This document shows, in pieces, positions 1-8,322 of a stretch of DNA of 64,000 nucleotides. Each line of letters starts with the position of its first letter. The stretch's first letter is position 1. The translations under genes were made by a program, and so were the position numbers. Source of the DNA: Metabacillus sediminilitoris (lineage in GTDB: Bacteria; Bacillota; Bacilli; Bacillales; Bacillaceae); contig NZ_CP046266.1 in assembly GCF_009720625.1 (NCBI RefSeq), forward strand, positions 5,189,501-5,253,500, in the 5' to 3' direction. The notes under the pieces were generated by a model. That model ran no database searches. It was not told where the DNA came from and saw only the letters and a list, made by a program, of their open reading frames with translations.

Positions 1-606
1 CGAATCAAGCAGGCTGGAACGAAGCAAACGAACATATACGCTTGAAATGGCCAGCCCTAGTGTCAGTGACGGTAAGACCAATGAGATGAATCCATCTCTC
101 CCCATGGTCGGAAGCCAATTAAAACGTACCCCGAATAAATCAATAAAAATAAGACCAAGCCAAAAACTCGGGATGGCCGCGCCAATAATTGATAGGATTC
201 TACCCACCTGATCAATCCAGCTATTCCGATAAAGAGCAGATAGCGATCCAAGCGGGATTGATACGACCAGCATGACAATCAACGCACCAACAGCTAACTC
301 AATTGTGGCAGGGAGCCCCATTAAAATCATGTCCATGACAGGTTGACCCGTGACATAAGAGTTCCCGAAATCAAGCTGGATAAAGTTAAGCAGCCAAAGC
401 CCGTACTGGACGAGCAATGGCTTGTTGAATCCCAACTCCTCTCTTAATGCCTCTGCCTGCTCCTGACTAACTGATAGCTCATCCACATTCAAAATCGTCA
501 AAACAGGATCACCAGGTGCAAGCCGAACAAACAAAAAACTGACAAATGTAATAAATAACATAAAAAATAAAACTTCAAAGAATTTCCGAGCAAGAATTTG
601 AACCAT
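1..606 (-). CDS. Nickel/peptide ABC transporter permease (NikB/OppB type), 3' part cut by window edge
   Basis: Inner-membrane permease of an ABC importer. The minus-strand frame opens with ATG at 604-606, directly after the TAA stop of the binding-protein gene, and stays open to the window edge, giving about 202 residues. It has one N-terminal membrane segment (FFMLFITFVSFLFV), the RLAPGDP motif typical of NikB/OppB/DppB proteins, and later membrane segments around ATIELAVGALIVMLVV and FWLGLIFI. The family is usually 310-330 residues, so the C-terminal third with the EAA loop lies outside. It is translationally coupled to the binding protein and presumably shares its Zur-like promoter. Family is clear; the substrate (metal, metallophore or peptide) is not. 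Confidence 0.88.
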   Translation of the reverse strand, partial: MVQILARKFFEVLFFMLFITFVSFLFVRLAPGDPVLTILNVDELSVSQEQAEALREELGFNKPLLVQYGLWLLNFIQLDFGNSYVTGQPVMDMILMGLPATIELAVGALIVMLVVSIPLGSLSALYRNSWIDQVGRILSIIGAAIPSFWLGLIFIDLFGVRFNWLPTMGRDGFISLVLPSLTLGLAISSVYVRLLRSSLLDS

Positions 607-2205
607 TTACTTCACATCCAGCTTGTTTGTAATCATGTAATATTCACTTCGCGTTGTCAGCCAATTTTTAACTTTGTTTTCGTTATACGCAACAATGGTG
701 GAAGGATGCAAGACAAAGGAATTGATCACATTGTCATGGACATAATCAGCCGCCTGCTCTGCAAGCTCAGCTCGTTCTTCTTGACTAACAGTTTGATTGA
801 GCTTGTCAATAATGGCAGTCAGTTCAGGCTCATGAGCACCGCTAAAGTTGAGAGCGCCAGTTGGATGATAGGTTGCATTTAAATAGTAGCCGGCATCTCC
901 GCGCGGGGCTGTTAAATTACTATACGTAGCCAAATCCCAATCGCGGTTTGACGCCATGTATTCCTCAGGAATATCGATTTGACGAATTTCAACATCGATT
1001 CCAATTCGTTTAGCGTCCGATTGAAAAACTTGAGCAATTAACGGCAAGTCTGCTCTTGCGCTATAGGTTAAAAGGGTAAATGTAAGCGGCTCTCCGTCTT
1101 TTTGCATTTTCCCCTTTTCAAGTGAATAGCCTGCTTCCTTCAAGTACTTCACAGCTATATCTGTTCCTGTTTCGCTCTGTTCATAAGATGGGGCAAACGG
1201 CAGTGATGGTAAAAATGGCCCAACAGCAGGTTTCGCATAACCTAAAAGAATCGTATCAACAATCTTCTGACGGTCAATCAATGCATCAACAGCACGGCGC
1301 ACATTGACATCCTGCAAACTTTTCCGCTCCATATTCATCGTCATTTGATGGACACGGAATGTCTCAGTTGATTCAACTTTCATCCCATCTTGTGCTTGTA
1401 ATGATTCCAAGCTTTCTACCTCTGGACGATAAACAATATCAACTTGCCCAGACTTCAGTGCTAGCGAACGAGCATTTGCATCCTCATTAAAAGCGAATGT
1501 CACTGAATCAAGATTTGAAGCACCATCCCAATAATCAGCATAACGCTCGAGCTCAAGCTTACTTCCAGGTGTGAATGACTTCAAAGTAAAAGGTCCTGTA
1601 CCGACAGGTTTATTGACAATGTCCTCTTCTGTTACATCAATGATAGAAACATTAGGGTTAACAAGCTCAGAAACAAACTCCGGAAAAGGTTCCTTTGTTG
1701 AAATATGCAATGTGTAGCCATCTGCTTCAATCGTATCGATTTTAAGCGCATGTTGAATCGCAACACTCTCTTTCAGTGCTCGTTCAAGAGAGGCTTTCAC
1801 CGCTTCAGCATCCATTTTCTTCCCATTTTGGAACGTAACATCTTCACGAAGCTTAATCGTCCAATGTTGCCCATCCTCACCTTCCCAGCCTTCTGCCAGC
1901 CATGGTGCAATCGTTAAATTTTCTTCATCTAGCCGGACAAGTGTTTCAGTAATCCCTGCTCTTAGCGGAACATAACTTGTATCAACATGAGGATCGAGAG
2001 AATTAGTGGAGAAATTATAGAGAAAATGGATATGTTTGTCTTCTGCTTTTTCCTTAACAGTACTTTGCGAGGACTGCGCACAAGCACTTAACAAGCTGAC
2101 ACATACCATTAAGATACCAATTTTAAGAAAGTGATTTCGTATGTATTCATGGAAACTTATAAAATTGACGCAGCAGTGCCAATTATTATGTTTAACTGTT
2201 TTCAT
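607..2205 (-). CDS. Nickel/peptide-type ABC transporter substrate-binding lipoprotein (NikA/CntA-like, SBP family 5)
   Basis: Extracytoplasmic substrate-binding protein of 532 residues. A signal peptide ends in a lipobox (L39-S-A-C42), so it should be a lipoprotein anchored at C42. The mature part follows the SBP_bac_5 pattern: DPHVDTSY near the start, LVRLDEENLTIAPWLAEGWE, WTIKLREDVTFQNG and KPVGTGPF. The ATG at 2205 is preceded by a strong AAGGGGG ribosome site. The permease gene follows without a gap. The promoter carries two Zur-like boxes, which points to zinc or a zinc metallophore rather than peptides, but nickel-type proteins of this subfamily cannot be separated by eye. Confidence 0.88.
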   Translation of the reverse strand: MKTVKHNNWHCCVNFISFHEYIRNHFLKIGILMVCVSLLSACAQSSQSTVKEKAEDKHIHFLYNFSTNSLDPHVDTSYVPLRAGITETLVRLDEENLTIAPWLAEGWEGEDGQHWTIKLREDVTFQNGKKMDAEAVKASLERALKESVAIQHALKIDTIEADGYTLHISTKEPFPEFVSELVNPNVSIIDVTEEDIVNKPVGTGPFTLKSFTPGSKLELERYADYWDGASNLDSVTFAFNEDANARSLALKSGQVDIVYRPEVESLESLQAQDGMKVESTETFRVHQMTMNMERKSLQDVNVRRAVDALIDRQKIVDTILLGYAKPAVGPFLPSLPFAPSYEQSETGTDIAVKYLKEAGYSLEKGKMQKDGEPLTFTLLTYSARADLPLIAQVFQSDAKRIGIDVEIRQIDIPEEYMASNRDWDLATYSNLTAPRGDAGYYLNATYHPTGALNFSGAHEPELTAIIDKLNQTVSQEERAELAEQAADYVHDNVINSFVLHPSTIVAYNENKVKNWLTTRSEYYMITNKLDVK

Positions 2206-2218
2206 AGTAAATTCCCCC

Positions 2219-2270
2219 TTTTCGTAATGATTCCGGTTTATATCATATCGTAATGATTCTTATTTGACAA
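2219..2270 (-). promoter_or_regulatory. SigA-type promoter with two Zur-like operator boxes
   Basis: On the minus strand TTGTCA (2265-2270) and TATGAT (2242-2247) are separated by 17 bp. TCGTAATGATTC occurs twice, at 2222-2233 and 2248-2259, 26 bp apart. The first copy read to 2236 matches the Bacillus Zur core TCGTAATNATTACGA at 13 of 15 positions and the second at 12 of 15. One box fills the promoter spacer and the other covers the start region, the classical repression layout. Confidence 0.6.
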
Positions 2271-2376
2271 GGAGGAATTATTTCATTCATTAGATTACTT
2301 GTACCTTTTCCTCTATGATATATAATCCTTGTTCTATATAAAGCTGAGAATTTTTTTGTGGCCTGGCGCTCTCAAA

Positions 2377-2454
2377 CTACTTTTTAATTTTTTCAATTAA
2401 CAGAACGATAAAAGTCAATAAAGATACCATAAACAAAGCTGTATTTATGTCCAT
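2377..2454 (-). CDS. Putative holin-like/type I toxin peptide (25 residues)
   Basis: A 25-residue peptide beginning MDINTALFMV and ending EKIKK. It has one hydrophobic helix (residues 6-20) and a short basic tail, the pattern of Bacillus putative holin-like toxins and TxpA/BsrE-type type I toxins. ATG at 2454 is preceded by AAGGAAGG at good distance. The upstream transcript can fold into a long stem just before the ribosome site, as is usual for type I toxin messages. An antisense RNA partner was not identified, so toxin function is inferred only from shape. Confidence 0.55.
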   Translation of the reverse strand: MDINTALFMVSLLTFIVLLIEKIKK

Positions 2455-2472
2455 AAGTTGCACCTTCCTTCT

Positions 2473-2541
2473 GGGAAGCTTTTCGCTACTTGCCTATGCA
2501 GCCCACTTTACTCCGAAGCAGAACAGTAGCACAAACTTCCC
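2473..2541 (-). other. Long-range inverted repeat in the leader of the toxin-like ORF
   Basis: The arms 2473-2489 and 2526-2541 pair through GGGAAG/CTTCCC and GCTAC/GTAGC with a small bulge. On the minus strand the stem closes just upstream of the AAGGAAGG ribosome site. It probably controls translation or stability of the 25-codon message. Confidence 0.45.
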
Positions 2542-2685
2542 AAATGTATTCATAACCCATTTTTTAAAAGCCCTTAGTATGTGTATGATATAGGTTATTG
2601 AAATTGGTGCTTGTATTATAACCATTTTTTAAAAATTTTTAATTAAAGTTGAAAACTTATAACCGTGATGCAAAAAAATAAATGC

Positions 2686-3300
2686 TTATGCATCAGAGGA
2701 TTTCTCTCTATATAACATTTCATTGAGGGGTGGATAGTCGAGAGCATGCCAAATTCTAAGAAAGAATTCGATAGATGGCTGGGATTTATTATTCATATAA
2801 ATGGATAAGTTACTTTTATCGATACCTGTTATTTCTGATAGCTCTTTTTGTGTCATCTTTTGTTCTTTCAATATTTTCTTTAGATTATTTTTTATCGCGC
2901 CTTCATGAGAATGAATCAGTGGTTCAACATTTTCCTTTGAAGTATTTCCTAGTCTTTTGGCGGATTCATTTAAAATAGGCAGGAACTCAGGAAGTGACTC
3001 ATATAATTTCCTTGTTATTTCTTTTGGTTTATGTGCATCAATATTATCTAGCATGGAATCGATAAAATACATCGTTGCCCCTTTAATGAAATCCTCTGCT
3101 GTATATTCCACATCTATTTTATCCATTTTGGCTTCCACATTTGCATATGTCGTATAAGCTTGGATTTTTTCAAAATTCTCCTTTTTAAAACCTACCTTAA
3201 CAAATATATAATCTTTGTTTTCTTGGTCATTCTCTGATTTTGGTGTATCATCGTCGCCAACTCTCGCTTGATCGGCAGTCTTTTTATTACTCCTTCTCAT
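2686..3300 (-). CDS. XRE-family helix-turn-helix protein with N-terminal extension
   Basis: A 204-residue protein with a charged, polar N-terminal half of unrecognised fold and a C-terminal XRE-type helix-turn-helix (about residues 137-195): ILKEQKMTQKELSEITGIDKS then LSIYMNNKSQPS. ATG at 3300 follows AGGAGG. AT-rich tracts containing TTTTTAATT and TAACC lie on both sides of the gene (near 2630-2665 and 3475-3500) and could be autoregulatory sites, but this is only a guess. The large N-terminal region suggests partner binding or ligand sensing. Target genes are unknown. Confidence 0.7.
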   Translation of the reverse strand: MRRSNKKTADQARVGDDDTPKSENDQENKDYIFVKVGFKKENFEKIQAYTTYANVEAKMDKIDVEYTAEDFIKGATMYFIDSMLDNIDAHKPKEITRKLYESLPEFLPILNESAKRLGNTSKENVEPLIHSHEGAIKNNLKKILKEQKMTQKELSEITGIDKSNLSIYMNNKSQPSIEFFLRIWHALDYPPLNEMLYREKSSDA

Positions 3301-3551
3301 GTATATCGCCTCCTAATCGTGGACAACTTATATATATCAAGATATGTGAGGTGTTTACGAATGACAAAAGATGAAAGAAAAGATGTAACAAGAGATATAG
3401 GCGGTACTGGGAAGCGTTCTTAAGTTTTAGCTGACATGTATTTTTATTATATGTAAATGTAATCTTTCTTATCATTTTTAATTGAAAATTTTTAACCACT
3501 TTTAAATGTATGCTTTTACATATGATTGAAGGTGTAAAGGAATTAAAATAA

Positions 3552-3583
3552 CAGGCTCTCTATCCTTTATGGAAGAGAGCCTG
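3552..3583 (-). terminator. Rho-independent terminator of the metallophosphoesterase gene
   Basis: CAGGCTCTC (3552-3560) pairs with GAGAGCCTG (3575-3583). On the minus strand it is followed by a T-rich tract. It lies 30 bp after the stop of the metallophosphoesterase gene. Confidence 0.75.
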
Positions 3584-3612
3584 AGATCTTTTATTTTAAA
3601 ACAGATATATGA

Positions 3613-5439
3613 TTAAAAATTAAAGCGTTCTTTAAAATTAAGATCAATTTCAAACTGATCGTTTTCAGAGTTTAAATATTTCACATCAAAATACGTACGT
3701 TCGTTCTTTGAAAGATTTTCTACCCATGGAGAATACGTTTTAAAGTTAATTTTGTTCAACTTCTCATCAAACTCAGCGAAACGCATCCAGCCATTTCCAC
3801 CTGCATAGCTAGATTGATAGTCAACAAGTACTTGGATCACATCATTCCCTTTTGCATTTTGCTTTATGCGATGGAGAGCACCGTGATGGTGACCGTTTAC
3901 CGTTATAAATACTTGATCGTTTAAATTGACTAACTCATTCCAAATCATATTTCCTCGTTTCGTATCTGAAGCAGATAATCCGTCTCCACCAATTCCTAAA
4001 ATTTCATGTGACACCAAAATAGTTGGAAGATCAGAATGTTCGTTTAATACTTGTTTTGCCCAAGCCATGTCTTGCTCCATATGGTACATATCAACCATCA
4101 AGAATAAGTAGTTATAGCTTCCTGCTGGTACTATGCCGTATGAGCTATAACCAGACGGTGAGCTTCCTTTAAAATAGTCCTTTTCAACAAAACGATCGGC
4201 ACCATAATACGTTAAATACGGATCTCCAGTACCATAATCATGATTTCCAGCTGTAGTAAGGTATGGAATACGATGTTTATCTAACATGTCCACCCCTGCG
4301 TCTGAAGCGGTCCACTCCTCTACGACATTGCTTTGGTCAACCATATCGCCTACAAAAGCAGTCATCGCAATATTATGTTTTTTTGCTTGATTCGCCACCC
4401 ATTTCATTTGGGCAGAGAAAATCTCAGGCTTATAACGCACCGTTTTTTGCGGGTCTGGTACAAATAGAAAGTTATAATTCTGTTTGTTTGTTAACAGAGG
4501 TATCCTTTCATTTGTCCCATATTCAACATGTTCACCTTGAGGATTGTTCACTAACCATTGTTCCTGAGAAGTTGCTCCGTCCGTCATTTTTATTTCTTGA
4601 ATTTTCCCCGCGAATAATGTATCTAATTCATTTGCCCACTCAGAAGCGCCAATATTCCAGCCCTTCCCTTCCACAGCATCAATACCGATCATTTCCGCAT
4701 CCGTATTTCGGAAATCTGTCACACCATTCACATATAACTTTGTATGGCTTCCATCATTTACAACCGCAACATGATACCAATCTTCTTTGCTGTCTAACGA
4801 AAACGACCAATTTGTTTCATTATGATTTAAATTTGTAGGATGGCTTGTCCACTGCAACTCTTTCAGGTTCGACACAGATAATGTAGAGAGGATTTCCTTC
4901 TCCCCTTCTGTTTTATTAAGGTCAGCAGCCTGTCCTTGTCGAGTTAGAATTCCCATCCAGCTATGCTTCTCAGGTGCAAAATTTTGGGGCATTTTCACAA
5001 TTGCCTCAATTGTAAAGCCTTCTTCAAATTTTTCACTGTTAATCATTGCATCATTTATTGTGCTAAAATATCTTCCACCTTGTGCTTGCTTATCGTTACC
5101 AAATTCGATACTTTGGACATCATCAGCATTTGCAAGATCATCCTCTGACCATTTCACCATGTTTTGTACTTCTGCAGAAGAGGCATCCCCAACCGTTTGA
5201 AGGACTAAATCATTTCCATTTCCGCTCGCGTCCTCTAGGACAAGATTGCCTGTTTCAATCGTTCCTGATTTCACATAGTCTTTTGAAAACTTCCAATCTG
5301 CAAGAACTTGTCCTGCTTCAGCCGTTGGAACCGAATTTTTTGTTGCAGCATCTGCATGTTGCACAGGCAGCAACGTTGTTAGCATCATCATACTCATTGG
5401 AATTGCTAAAAGCTTTGTTGGCCATTTGCTCTTCGACAT
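3613..5439 (-). CDS. Secreted LamG-domain metallophosphoesterase
   Basis: A 608-residue exported protein. The start is ATG at 5439 because GAGGAGAAAGGG lies just before it; the frame is open further upstream without a ribosome site. A signal peptide ends near HADA (about residue 31). Residues 40-270 resemble a concanavalin/LamG jelly-roll (VLEDASGNGNDL, DWYHVAVVNDG, LYVNG). The C-terminal half is a calcineurin-like phosphoesterase with GDMVDQ (about 364), GNHD (about 397), VSHE (about 475) and GHHHG (about 515). The usual first metal motif appears as VPDPQ. Likely hydrolyses phosphoesters or nucleotides outside the cell; substrate unknown. A GAAACGTTTA sequence lies upstream at 5572. Confidence 0.85.
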   Translation of the reverse strand: MSKSKWPTKLLAIPMSMMMLTTLLPVQHADAATKNSVPTAEAGQVLADWKFSKDYVKSGTIETGNLVLEDASGNGNDLVLQTVGDASSAEVQNMVKWSEDDLANADDVQSIEFGNDKQAQGGRYFSTINDAMINSEKFEEGFTIEAIVKMPQNFAPEKHSWMGILTRQGQAADLNKTEGEKEILSTLSVSNLKELQWTSHPTNLNHNETNWSFSLDSKEDWYHVAVVNDGSHTKLYVNGVTDFRNTDAEMIGIDAVEGKGWNIGASEWANELDTLFAGKIQEIKMTDGATSQEQWLVNNPQGEHVEYGTNERIPLLTNKQNYNFLFVPDPQKTVRYKPEIFSAQMKWVANQAKKHNIAMTAFVGDMVDQSNVVEEWTASDAGVDMLDKHRIPYLTTAGNHDYGTGDPYLTYYGADRFVEKDYFKGSSPSGYSSYGIVPAGSYNYLFLMVDMYHMEQDMAWAKQVLNEHSDLPTILVSHEILGIGGDGLSASDTKRGNMIWNELVNLNDQVFITVNGHHHGALHRIKQNAKGNDVIQVLVDYQSSYAGGNGWMRFAEFDEKLNKINFKTYSPWVENLSKNERTYFDVKYLNSENDQFEIDLNFKERFNF

Positions 5440-5747
5440 GCCCTTTCTCCTCTCAGCTTTAAAAATTATTGGAATTTTTGACAACATTTTCATATTATCA
5501 TGTTTATGTAAATGACTAATAAAGGGCAAATTAATATAACGTAAATCAATCAAGCAAAACAAACGTTGAATGAAACGTTTATTTTTAATATGTGCAAACT
5601 TAAGAAATTCAAGGATAACCTTGATCGATTTTTTATTGAAAGTTCCTTCATAGACAGACAGGAAATTGTTTGCTCATAAAACATTTAGGACGTCTCTAGA
5701 ATAAATACCCGAAAATGTTAAAAGGTAAGTAAAAAGGAGGTGTCATC

Positions 5748-5888
5748 TTGACTAATATAATAGATGGAATGGATGCAGCAAGATTTCGATCAGCAAATTC
5801 TAAAGGTAATAAGCTTCCAGAAAAGAAGGTAAATGAAGAAGAAAAGAAAATGCCAATGGTACTAAGAGATCTAAAAAACGGGTCATGA
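5748..5888 (+). CDS. Small hypothetical protein, TTG start (46 residues)
   Basis: An ideal AAGGAGGTG lies a few bases before TTG at 5748. The 46-residue product starts MTNIIDGMDAARFR, is rich in lysine and glutamate, and has no membrane segment or cysteine. I do not recognise a family. It stands alone between divergent neighbours. The strong ribosome site is the main reason to call it. Confidence 0.5.
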   Translation: MTNIIDGMDAARFRSANSKGNKLPEKKVNEEEKKMPMVLRDLKNGS

Positions 5889-5944
5889 GTAGTGACTAGG
5901 CATCCCGGTTTATTTCATGTCAAATGAGAAAATACTTAAAAAGA

Positions 5945-5990
5945 GGGTGACTCAAAATGTCGTAAATGGCGACCTTTTAAGCACCCTTTT
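5945..5990 (+). terminator. Nested hairpin followed by a T run
   Basis: GGGTG (5945-5949) pairs with CACCC (5982-5986), with inner AAAA/TTTT and GTCG/CGAC arms, followed by TTTT. It fits a terminator for the 46-codon ORF. From 5991 to the next gene at 6224 I see nothing but the ribosome site of that gene. Confidence 0.5.
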
Positions 5991-6223
5991 CTACTTTTTA
6001 TCGTTTACCGATTATTCATAGCAGATTAATTAATCCCAGTATTATTACAAATCCACAGGCTAAAGTAGTAGGCCTCCATCTCTGCTTATAACATGATCGC
6101 TATAGTTGGAACTCGCTTTGGCTTATTAATTGCCAACAACAAATTTTTAATTACATCCATCATTCCCCTAAAAATTAAGATAAAATAAGAATAGCTGAAT
6201 TCTATTAAAAAGGGGAAACATGT

Positions 6224-6901
6224 ATGTTCTATCAGATGCAAGTATTAAAAGGGCTATTACGACCGGAAACAAGTCTTTATCAATTACAAAAAGCGGAGAG
6301 AGTTACAGGTATTGGCCTTAAACTGATCTTGCTTTATCTATTCAGTTTTATTATTTTTGCAGCAAGTACATATTTTGGGATTGGAACAGAGTCATATTCT
6401 GGAACAATTACGGATCGCACCATAGAAGAATTTGAAGCAGGCAAGCTGTTATTGTTAGGAGGAAGACTTGTTTCAAGCTTGTTCTATACTAGTCTATTTA
6501 TTTGGTTTGCTGCCTTTATTTTCTGGCTTTCACTTGATGTTTTTTACCTAAAAGCAGTGGCAGTTCAGATCATTGTGTTTGCGGTTCATTTAGTTGAAAA
6601 CTCCATCACATCTCTTGTATTTGTTTTATTTGATTTGAATCATGCAAGCAATCCCTTTTCATTTGGAGTAATCAGCCAGTATTTTATACGTAACGAGTTT
6701 TGGAATCATTTTTTCAGTGCCATTACACTGTTTCACATCGTCGCAATAACGATACTTTACTATTACCTTAAAAATCTTACTAAAAGAAATAGATTTGTAA
6801 CCCTCACTGTCATTCTATTATTTTATCTTTTCACATGGCTGTACACAGCTTTAATGGCATATGTTGAAGTACCTATCTTATTTAGGAGGTGGTTAGGATG
6901 A
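6224..6901 (+). CDS. Yip1-like polytopic membrane protein
   Basis: A 225-residue integral membrane protein with about five hydrophobic segments (around residues 33-50, 80-105, 110-140, 160-185 and 195-215). It resembles the Yip1-domain proteins that accompany HlyD-type adaptors, such as YknW of the YknWXYZ system. ATG at 6224 follows AAAAAGGGG. Its stop overlaps the adaptor start as ATGA, so the two are coupled. The ATPase and FtsX-type permease of a YknWXYZ system are absent here. The exact role is unknown; assembly or regulation of an export complex is inferred from context. Confidence 0.65.
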   Translation: MFYQMQVLKGLLRPETSLYQLQKAERVTGIGLKLILLYLFSFIIFAASTYFGIGTESYSGTITDRTIEEFEAGKLLLLGGRLVSSLFYTSLFIWFAAFIFWLSLDVFYLKAVAVQIIVFAVHLVENSITSLVFVLFDLNHASNPFSFGVISQYFIRNEFWNHFFSAITLFHIVAITILYYYLKNLTKRNRFVTLTVILLFYLFTWLYTALMAYVEVPILFRRWLG

Positions 6902-8172
6902 AAAAGTGGAAAATCATTTCGCTAACGGCTGTTTCATTGAGTTTTATTGCCATAAACGGGTATTTAATTGGGAAGAATGACAGCGAGGTTCAACATACCG
7001 TATACGTCGAAGACTGGACACGCGTAAAAGAAAAAAATGTTGTTGAGACATTTCATACAGATGGTGTCATTATGCCCCAAGAGGAATATGATATTTACTT
7101 TCATGATTCAGAAAAAGAATTTCAACGATTTCTTGTAAAAGAAGGTGATAAAGTAACGGCAGGAACTCCTTTGTTTGAGTTTACAACACCTGAACTAGAT
7201 CATTTGAGAGAAACAGTTGAGTTGGAAAAGCAGCAGGCAGAGGGAGAAATAGCCGGGATTGATGAATACCTAAGTACATTATTGGATTACCAAGCCTCTA
7301 TCTCCTCTTCTACCCTAACTACTGAATCTGAATCTGATTCTGCATCTGAATCTGAATTTGATGAGACTGCTTTAGAGGTTGGTTTACGCATTAATGAAAA
7401 TGCTTCTTCAGATATGATAATCAGTACAATTGAACAGGAAATGTATAAACAAGAACTCGAAAAAAGCAAGCTTGAAGAAGAAGTGAGAAAGTATGATAGC
7501 CAATTAAACTCTATAAACGAACAAACTAGCTCAGCAATGATGGTGAGCGAAACCGACGGAATTGTCAAAGAAGTGAATAAAAAACTCGGAAATCCTGTCA
7601 TTACCATTGCATCCAATGTCCTAGCGATAAAAGGACAGCTAACAGAAAACCAATATAAAAAGTCAGAAACAGGAATGCCCTTAACAGCGATTGCCGCAGG
7701 AAAGAAGCTTGAAGGAACGCTTGGTAAAATCAATGATTATCCAGTAAACGAGCTAGCAATCGGCGAGGAAAACCATTACCAGTTTGAAGCGACAATGACG
7801 GAACAACCAGAAGCACTTGCAATCGGTACAAAAGCTGCTGTTTCAGTTGTCACGGCAGAAGCGATTGGTGTGCCTACCGTTCGAGAAGAAGCAATCCATC
7901 ATGTCAAAACACCTTATGCTTATCGATTAAATGAAAATGGACAAATCACAAAACAATCTGTCAAAACCGGCTTGAGCTTTGATGGGATCCAGGAAATAAA
8001 AGAGGGCATAGAAATTCGAGAAGTTATGATGCTCTCACCAGACCATGTCCCACAAAATAAAGCCTATTTTGTGACTGAAATGAAACCGAATAACATCAAA
8101 AAATCTGCTTTTGAGGAGATCACCTCACATGAAAAATGGGAATCTTTCTTAATAGGTTTGATTGAAAAATAG
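6898..8172 (+). CDS. HlyD/RND-type periplasmic adaptor-like protein
   Basis: A 424-residue membrane-fusion protein. The start is ATG at 6898 (ATGA overlap with the previous stop, AGGAGGTG seven bases before). There is an N-terminal membrane anchor (residues 5-25), a lipoyl-like segment (FLVKEGDKVTAGTPLFEF), a long coiled coil broken by an acidic serine/glutamate run (residues about 139-155), the returning lipoyl half (VSETDGIVKEVNKKLG) and a beta-barrel region. This is the YknX/MacA arrangement. It forms a two-gene unit with the Yip1-like protein. The ABC ATPase and permease it would normally serve are not adjacent. Confidence 0.8.
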   Translation: MKKWKIISLTAVSLSFIAINGYLIGKNDSEVQHTVYVEDWTRVKEKNVVETFHTDGVIMPQEEYDIYFHDSEKEFQRFLVKEGDKVTAGTPLFEFTTPELDHLRETVELEKQQAEGEIAGIDEYLSTLLDYQASISSSTLTTESESDSASESEFDETALEVGLRINENASSDMIISTIEQEMYKQELEKSKLEEEVRKYDSQLNSINEQTSSAMMVSETDGIVKEVNKKLGNPVITIASNVLAIKGQLTENQYKKSETGMPLTAIAAGKKLEGTLGKINDYPVNELAIGEENHYQFEATMTEQPEALAIGTKAAVSVVTAEAIGVPTVREEAIHHVKTPYAYRLNENGQITKQSVKTGLSFDGIQEIKEGIEIREVMMLSPDHVPQNKAYFVTEMKPNNIKKSAFEEITSHEKWESFLIGLIEK

Positions 8173-8198
8173 GGGTACCAAAAACAAAGGAAATCAAA

Positions 8199-8290
8199 GG
8201 GACGGTTCTTGTGTTTTCAATATGTCTGAAAACAATAGAACCGTCCCCCTGTTTTTTAGGACAGGGGACCTGTCCTGTCCCCTTGTCCCC
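8199..8290. repeat. Two Bacillus-type intergenic palindromes
   Basis: An imperfect 21-bp inverted repeat GGGACGGTTCTTGTGTTTTC.. (8199-8219 with 8227-8247) is followed by a second palindrome, GGACAGGGGAC against GTCCCCTTGTCC (8259-8290). Such GGGACGGTTCT and GGACAGG elements are common between genes in Bacillus. Sitting between convergent genes, they can also act as a two-way terminator. A partial copy of GGGACGGTTCC occurs near 43223. Confidence 0.75.
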
Positions 8291-8322
8291 CTTAGAGAAA
8301 GAAAAAGAAAATCTAGATATTT

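Noticed and set aside
3287..3499. 70-residue minus-strand frame upstream of the XRE gene
   Set aside because: No ribosome site, overlaps the XRE start in another frame and has a low-complexity hydrophobic composition; probably a chance frame in AT-rich DNA.
4263..4838. 191-residue plus-strand frame
   Set aside because: Antisense shadow of the metallophosphoesterase gene; the composition (Leu/His/Ser/Pro rich) reflects the reverse of coding DNA.
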